The position numbers and the translations under genes are program-made. This document shows positions 60,245 to 64,000 of a stretch of 64,000 nt of DNA, in pieces. This DNA comes from Pseudomonadota bacterium. Its GTDB lineage: Bacteria > Bdellovibrionota > Bdellovibrionia > Bdellovibrionales > JACTMU01. The stretch is taken from positions 1-64,000 of the forward strand of contig JACTMU010000013.1 in assembly GCA_014584465.1 (NCBI GenBank), read 5' to 3'. The notes under the pieces were generated by a model. That model searched no databases. It saw only the letters and a list, made by a program, of their open reading frames with translations, and was not told the origin of the DNA. Position 1 is the first letter of the stretch; each line of letters opens with the position of its first letter.

Positions 60245-61662
60245 CGTTTCACTCTCATTTCGTGGATCTTTGGAAAACCACTTACGCGATCCGCCCAAAC
60301 CACATTTTCAATATCAGGTGGATAATATTGAGTGGTATCGAGTTGGCCAAGAGGAATAACGTACCCAGATTTCAGGAGAATCTCATGGGCCGACCTATAG
60401 AGTTGATCCTTTTCCAATTTGGATTTGCTTTGCGCCGCCCTATCAACTAAGTCGGAAAGTCCCTTGATGGTCTTGGAGATCAATCGCTCCTTACGAATGA
60501 AACTTTCAAAAAAGAGAGAGGATTCATTTGCATCGGCGTTCATAGAACCTGAGCTGTCAAATCCAATGACAGCCACATACTCCTTTCCTGAATAGACCAG
60601 CTCAGCCATGTCGGAGGCATCGATGGGAAGGATGTTGAATCTTTGGCCAAACCATTGGCCTTCTGGAGAGTTGGTATATTTTTTTATGGAGGCAGACTCC
60701 TCATTTAAGAAGGTTCTGAAAGGGAACTTGTTTTTCGATCTCAATTGACAATTTTCGGTTAGGGCATTGTTTGCGGGCAGTGCAGTTTTGAAATCCACCT
60801 TGCTGCCGGGCATTCCATTTGGGAGAAATCCATCCGTATCTTTCAGATATGGAACAACGTTCTTTCGAAACGAAGCTGTCGGAAAACATGCACTGAGCTT
60901 CTTTCTTTCTGGGTCGTCGTCGATGTTTGCGATGATCACGTAGACCTTCATCAAAGGTGATGGAACCCGTTTAAAACCACTCAGGTGCTTCTCAAGGTCT
61001 GAGATGCGCGATATGTGATTCCAGTCATCGATCTTCTTCTCCAATGCTTCTTGAGCACTTTGGATCTTAAAAAATTCAATGGTGTCGATTCCTTTTTCGT
61101 TCTCTTTTGTTCTCTTCATTTGAATGTGCGAATCTGAAAATGACGTAACTTTGTAGGGCCCAATCCCAACAGGGAATGCCTCATTGGAAGAGCTTGATTT
61201 AAGTAATGTCGAAGATGCACCCATAAGCTTCTCAAAGTACTTTGGATCGCCCGTCGCAAGCTGAACCTTCACACAGCGGCCCTCAGTTGACAGAGAAACG
61301 GTCTTCTGGAGAGGCTCCTGGAGATCATGAACCTCCTTTAGGGTTTGGTGCAAGTCTTCAACACGGACTGGGCTTTCATCTGAGAACCTGAGCGAGTCTC
61401 GCAGGCAAAACTGAAACGAATCAAATTTGGAATTCAACGCTCGGGTGGTTTCCATATCAAAAAACACACTTGCCAATGTTCCATCGGAATCCATCTCAAA
61501 CAGGGGCGAGTACGCATGAAGCATGATGTAGTGATAGATGTTGATCTGGTTTCGTCGAACATCGATCTTGGTAGGGACTGCGCGAAGACCTATCCGATAG
61601 GTCCGCCCATAGCCTACACTGGAAATCAAATTGAATAAAAGCAGTGCCACGATCAATCGCAT
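60241..61662 (-). CDS. Family 5-like extracellular solute-binding protein
   Basis: A 473-residue exported protein with a signal peptide (LIVALLLFNLISSVGYG). YSPLFEMDSDGTLASVFFD, FCLRDSLRFSDESPVRVEDL and GIGPYKVTSFSDSHIQMKR resemble the peptide/nickel-binding SBP_bac_5 fold. No ABC permease genes are near; instead its stop overlaps the start of the histidine kinase gene. That suggests it serves as, or evolved into, a periplasmic ligand sensor for the kinase. Family placement is moderately secure. Confidence 0.75.
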   Translation of the reverse strand: MRLIVALLLFNLISSVGYGRTYRIGLRAVPTKIDVRRNQINIYHYIMLHAYSPLFEMDSDGTLASVFFDMETTRALNSKFDSFQFCLRDSLRFSDESPVRVEDLHQTLKEVHDLQEPLQKTVSLSTEGRCVKVQLATGDPKYFEKLMGASSTLLKSSSSNEAFPVGIGPYKVTSFSDSHIQMKRTKENEKGIDTIEFFKIQSAQEALEKKIDDWNHISRISDLEKHLSGFKRVPSPLMKVYVIIANIDDDPERKKLSACFPTASFRKNVVPYLKDTDGFLPNGMPGSKVDFKTALPANNALTENCQLRSKNKFPFRTFLNEESASIKKYTNSPEGQWFGQRFNILPIDASDMAELVYSGKEYVAVIGFDSSGSMNADANESSLFFESFIRKERLISKTIKGLSDLVDRAAQSKSKLEKDQLYRSAHEILLKSGYVIPLGQLDTTQYYPPDIENVVWADRVSGFPKIHEMRVKR

Positions 61663-62134
61663 TTAGGCCTCCGATCCAACCTCAATGCGAAAACCATCCG
61701 ACTTCGTTCAAGGGTATGGGCTAAATTCTTCTCCACAAGTCCCCCTAAAGCCAAAAAGAAATGTCGCATCAATTGCGATGCGTTATTACGATATTTGAGA
61801 CTGCCTGTCAATCAACTTTCGCTAAGCAGCATTATAGGCAGGGACGGCGATATGCACACAGCGTCATCTCCGCCAAATCCATCGCCCCGCGCGCATGCTG
61901 CGCCCCCAACCCGCGCGACAGCAAGAGAAGCTATTTCCTTTTCAATCGTGAGGTTTCAGCTAGCGCCCAGACCCGCTAGTGGCTTTCATAGTTTTTTCGC
62001 TTACCCGTAATTTCGGAATTGGGCCAAAGTGGTCCATCGCAGGAGGTGCTTGTGAGGCTGACATCACTCAACTTGAATTTCAAATGGAAGTGTGAAACAT
62101 CTAAGACTCAAATTCACGGAAAGTTTACGTTCAA
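61663..62134. other. Long intergenic region before the MNT/HEPN pair
   Basis: About 470 bases with no recognised gene or RNA. It holds a stem CGCATC/GATGCG (61765-61782), a GC-rich patch near 61885-61920 unlike its surroundings, and, at 62041, AGGAGG followed by a GTG at 62052 opening a 32-codon frame that ends at 62150, overlapping the MNT start. That small frame may be a leader peptide, but nothing beyond the ribosome site supports it. Confidence 0.35.
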
Positions 62135-62482
62135 ATGTCAAGGCTTTTAACCTTAGATCCTGATTTTAAACCTGCATTTGATGGAGTTGATTTGGCAAAG
62201 AGGGCTGTTGGCAAATTGGCGAGTCAAGCAGAGGTGATAGAGGCCTATCTGTTTGGATCAAGTGTTGAGAAGAAAAACACAATTGATTCAGACTTAGACA
62301 TCCTCGTCGTCATTCCTAATGAAAAGGAACCTCGACTTTATTATTCAATTGTAGGCCAAGGGTTTTTTGCCTCTGTAGCCATTGATTGGATCATTAAGAC
62401 TGAAAACGACCGCAGGGCTGGGTGCAAAAGAGGGGGGGTCTCTTTCTTAGTTCAGCAGATGGGCATAAGGGTATTTCCATGA
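62135..62482 (+). CDS. MNT-type nucleotidyltransferase (antitoxin of a HEPN/MNT pair)
   Basis: A 115-residue minimal nucleotidyltransferase. The catalytic signature is AYLFGSSVEKKNTIDSDLDI, i.e. GS followed by DxD, near residues 41-57. In HEPN/MNT (type VII) systems this protein neutralises the HEPN toxin, often by AMPylation. The stop overlaps the start of the HEPN gene (ATGA), the usual arrangement, although the order here places the MNT gene first. The start at 62135 lacks a strong ribosome site. Confidence 0.85.
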   Translation: MSRLLTLDPDFKPAFDGVDLAKRAVGKLASQAEVIEAYLFGSSVEKKNTIDSDLDILVVIPNEKEPRLYYSIVGQGFFASVAIDWIIKTENDRRAGCKRGGVSFLVQQMGIRVFP

Positions 62483-62883
62483 CCGGTACAAATAAACCAA
62501 TTTTATTTCCAAAGGAATATGCAGACGAACTATTGAGGATTGCCGAGGGAGATCTGCAATCAGCCCTGGCCTTGGCCAGTGCGAAGAAACCTGGACGGTT
62601 AGAAAATGTCTTGTACATCATTCAGCAATCCGTTGAAAAGTGCATTGAGTCCGTTTTGGTAAAAAAGCAGATTGCTTTTCCGTTGGTTCACGATTTGGGG
62701 ATTTTGATTGCCCTTCTTCCGTCTCAGGATTACCCGCCAGGAGGTTTTGATTTAACAGCGCTCAATCCTTTCGCCACCATCCGACGTTATGAGGAGGGTA
62801 CTTTGCCCCTTCTTCCAGAAGAGATTGAATCATCCATTAAAGCAGCTCAGTTTGTTGTGTCTTGGGCAAAATCGACAAAATAG
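62479..62883 (+). CDS. HEPN-domain protein (toxin of a HEPN/MNT pair)
   Basis: A 134-residue four-helix HEPN protein. Helix features ADELLRIAEGDLQSALAL and YIIQQSVEKCIESVLVKKQI, followed by FPLVHDLGILIALL, match the family. The ribonuclease motif Rx4-6H is not clear: the conserved histidine (VHDLG) is present but a lysine stands where arginine is expected, so toxicity is uncertain. I chose the ATG at 62479 because it overlaps the MNT stop; the frame extends 19 codons upstream. Confidence 0.82.
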   Translation: MTGTNKPILFPKEYADELLRIAEGDLQSALALASAKKPGRLENVLYIIQQSVEKCIESVLVKKQIAFPLVHDLGILIALLPSQDYPPGGFDLTALNPFATIRRYEEGTLPLLPEEIESSIKAAQFVVSWAKSTK

Positions 62884-62918
62884 CAGATGGTTTAAAGTAT
62901 AGCTGAAATAGATCCTTT

Positions 62919-64000
62919 CTAGATTGCAGAGATGGATTGTTGCTGAAGCGACCGCAGCCGAGTGTTCATCTCTCGATAAAACCAACAGGAGACACCGTTG
63001 ACTTCTCGACTGAGGGGGTCTTTCGAAATGAGGATCTTTGGACAGGCTTTTTGATGGAGTTTATCTAGATCCCTCCCCAAATGAGTCAGGGCCTTAAGAT
63101 GTTCATCCGCCACAACCTCAGCGGACTTGATTTCGATGAGAAGTGGTGGGGCATTAGGCCGAGAAACTACGAGGTCTATCTCCACATCGTCCTTTGTGTT
63201 GAGATAGTTCATTGTCCAATCGAGCCGGTTGTATTCAATGAATTTCTTTAACTCCATGACGATGAAGGTTTCAAAAATTGAACCATAGTAGGAACTATGT
63301 TTCACCATGGGTATGGAAAGAGTTTTTTCAATAGCTCGAACTATGCCCGTATCCACGAAGTAGAACTTATCGGCTAGACGTACCTGTTTTCGAACGGAAG
63401 TTTTATATCCCGAAAGACGAAAACCTAGAAGTGTGTCTTCCAAGATCTCATAGTAGCTCTCAATCGTCGAGGCTTGAACTCCCACTTGTTTTGCGATCTT
63501 CAGTTTATTGATGATCTTTGAATTCATTTGGGCCGCAATTTGCAGATATCTGCGGAAGGGTTCCAATTTTCTCACCCACTGCTCTTGCTGAATTTCCTTT
63601 TCAATATAAGTGAAAACATAAGCTTTTAAGTACTCATCGGCTTCAATGTCTTGATCGTAAAAATAGGCCTCCGGCAACAGTCCACGTTCAAGAGCTTTGG
63701 TGAGATGAAAGGCATCGCCCAGTTCATCCATAGAGAGGGGATACAAGGAATAGACTGAGGCTCGGCCGGCCAAGAGATTCACCCCCTTTTGTTTGAATCT
63801 ACGAGCACTGGAGCCCGTCAATACAAAAGTCCTTTTTGAGGTGGAGATCAAATCATGAACAATGTCCAACAGCGCCGGCACTCTTTGGATTTCGTCTATG
63901 ACAATCGTCTTTTTACTGTGTTCTTGTGAAGTTACGAGTTCGCGAAAAACTCGAGGATTCAACAAAAGGGTATCATAAAGAGAGGGATCTAGAAGGTTAA
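62919..64000 (-). CDS. AAA-type ATPase with DUF4143 domain, cut by the window edge
   Basis: A partial gene: its frame is open to base 64000 and the N-terminus with the Walker A motif lies outside the window. What is present begins with a NLLDPSLYDTLLLNPRVF segment, then Walker B IVIDEIQRVPALLDIV, VLTGSSARRFKQKGVNLLAG and the DUF4143 nuclease-like block DVEIDLVVSRPNAPPLLIEI. It is a paralogue of the gene at 47437. Convergent with the HEPN gene, 35 bp apart. Confidence 0.85.
   Translation of the reverse strand, partial: NLLDPSLYDTLLLNPRVFRELVTSQEHSKKTIVIDEIQRVPALLDIVHDLISTSKRTFVLTGSSARRFKQKGVNLLAGRASVYSLYPLSMDELGDAFHLTKALERGLLPEAYFYDQDIEADEYLKAYVFTYIEKEIQQEQWVRKLEPFRRYLQIAAQMNSKIINKLKIAKQVGVQASTIESYYEILEDTLLGFRLSGYKTSVRKQVRLADKFYFVDTGIVRAIEKTLSIPMVKHSSYYGSIFETFIVMELKKFIEYNRLDWTMNYLNTKDDVEIDLVVSRPNAPPLLIEIKSAEVVADEHLKALTHLGRDLDKLHQKACPKILISKDPLSREVNGVSCWFYREMNTRLRSLQQQSISAI

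Overview
The window comes from a Gram-negative bacterium: it holds a full outer-membrane assembly and lipid A block (lolC, lolD, bamA, skp, fabZ, lpxA, lpxB, lpxK, an LpxL-type acyltransferase). The gene mix (endonuclease-type MutL, a PgpH-type 7TM-HD protein next to ybeY, adjacent amgK and murU, a DUF3108 lipoprotein behind the lipid A genes) suggests a deltaproteobacterium-like lineage, possibly Bdellovibrionota. This is inference from gene content; no rRNA or other marker is present. No tRNA, rRNA or CRISPR array was recognised. Bases 1-97 show no gene I can name.

Bases 98-38,000 are mostly core genome. On the minus strand lie a glycosyltransferase fused to an outer-membrane protein, then mutL, miaA and yicC; cmoA-cmoB for tRNA wobble uridine modification; groES-groEL with a promoter candidate and a clear terminator; rmuC; amgK-murU for peptidoglycan recycling; and a c-di-AMP phosphodiesterase-like gene with ybeY. 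On the plus strand are mazG, an HD hydrolase, a PilZ-like protein, prfB with an intact programmed +1 frameshift, lolC-lolD, and the compact bamA-to-lipoprotein envelope operon, in which most lipid A genes overlap by a few bases. An unnamed Gfo/Idh/MocA oxidoreductase sits between lpxA and lpxB.

Bases 38,000-64,000 are accessory. Two large SNF2-family helicase genes lie in tandem on the minus strand, followed by recQ. On the plus strand a DUF4143-type ATPase precedes a decayed Wadjet (JetABCD) anti-plasmid operon: jetA has apparently lost its middle and its frame, jetB and jetC are fused by a deletion that removed the JetC Walker A head, and jetD looks complete. Directly behind it are three 29-bp direct repeats, an AlbA_2/HATPase/winged-helix regulator, a third SNF2 helicase and its SWIM zinc-finger partner. 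An Rpn-type nuclease, a frameshifted histidine kinase with a substrate-binding-protein gene, an MNT/HEPN pair and a second DUF4143 ATPase (cut by the window edge) follow.

Two families of small non-coding palindromic elements are dispersed here. Family 1 is about 162 bp, has four near-full copies plus end fragments, and lies between genes; one copy has a 7-bp direct repeat at both ends that looks like a target-site duplication. Family 2 has perfect 25-bp terminal inverted repeats in its one full copy (about 170 bp) and two end remnants, one of which overlaps the stop codon of ybeY. No transposase that could move either family is in the window.
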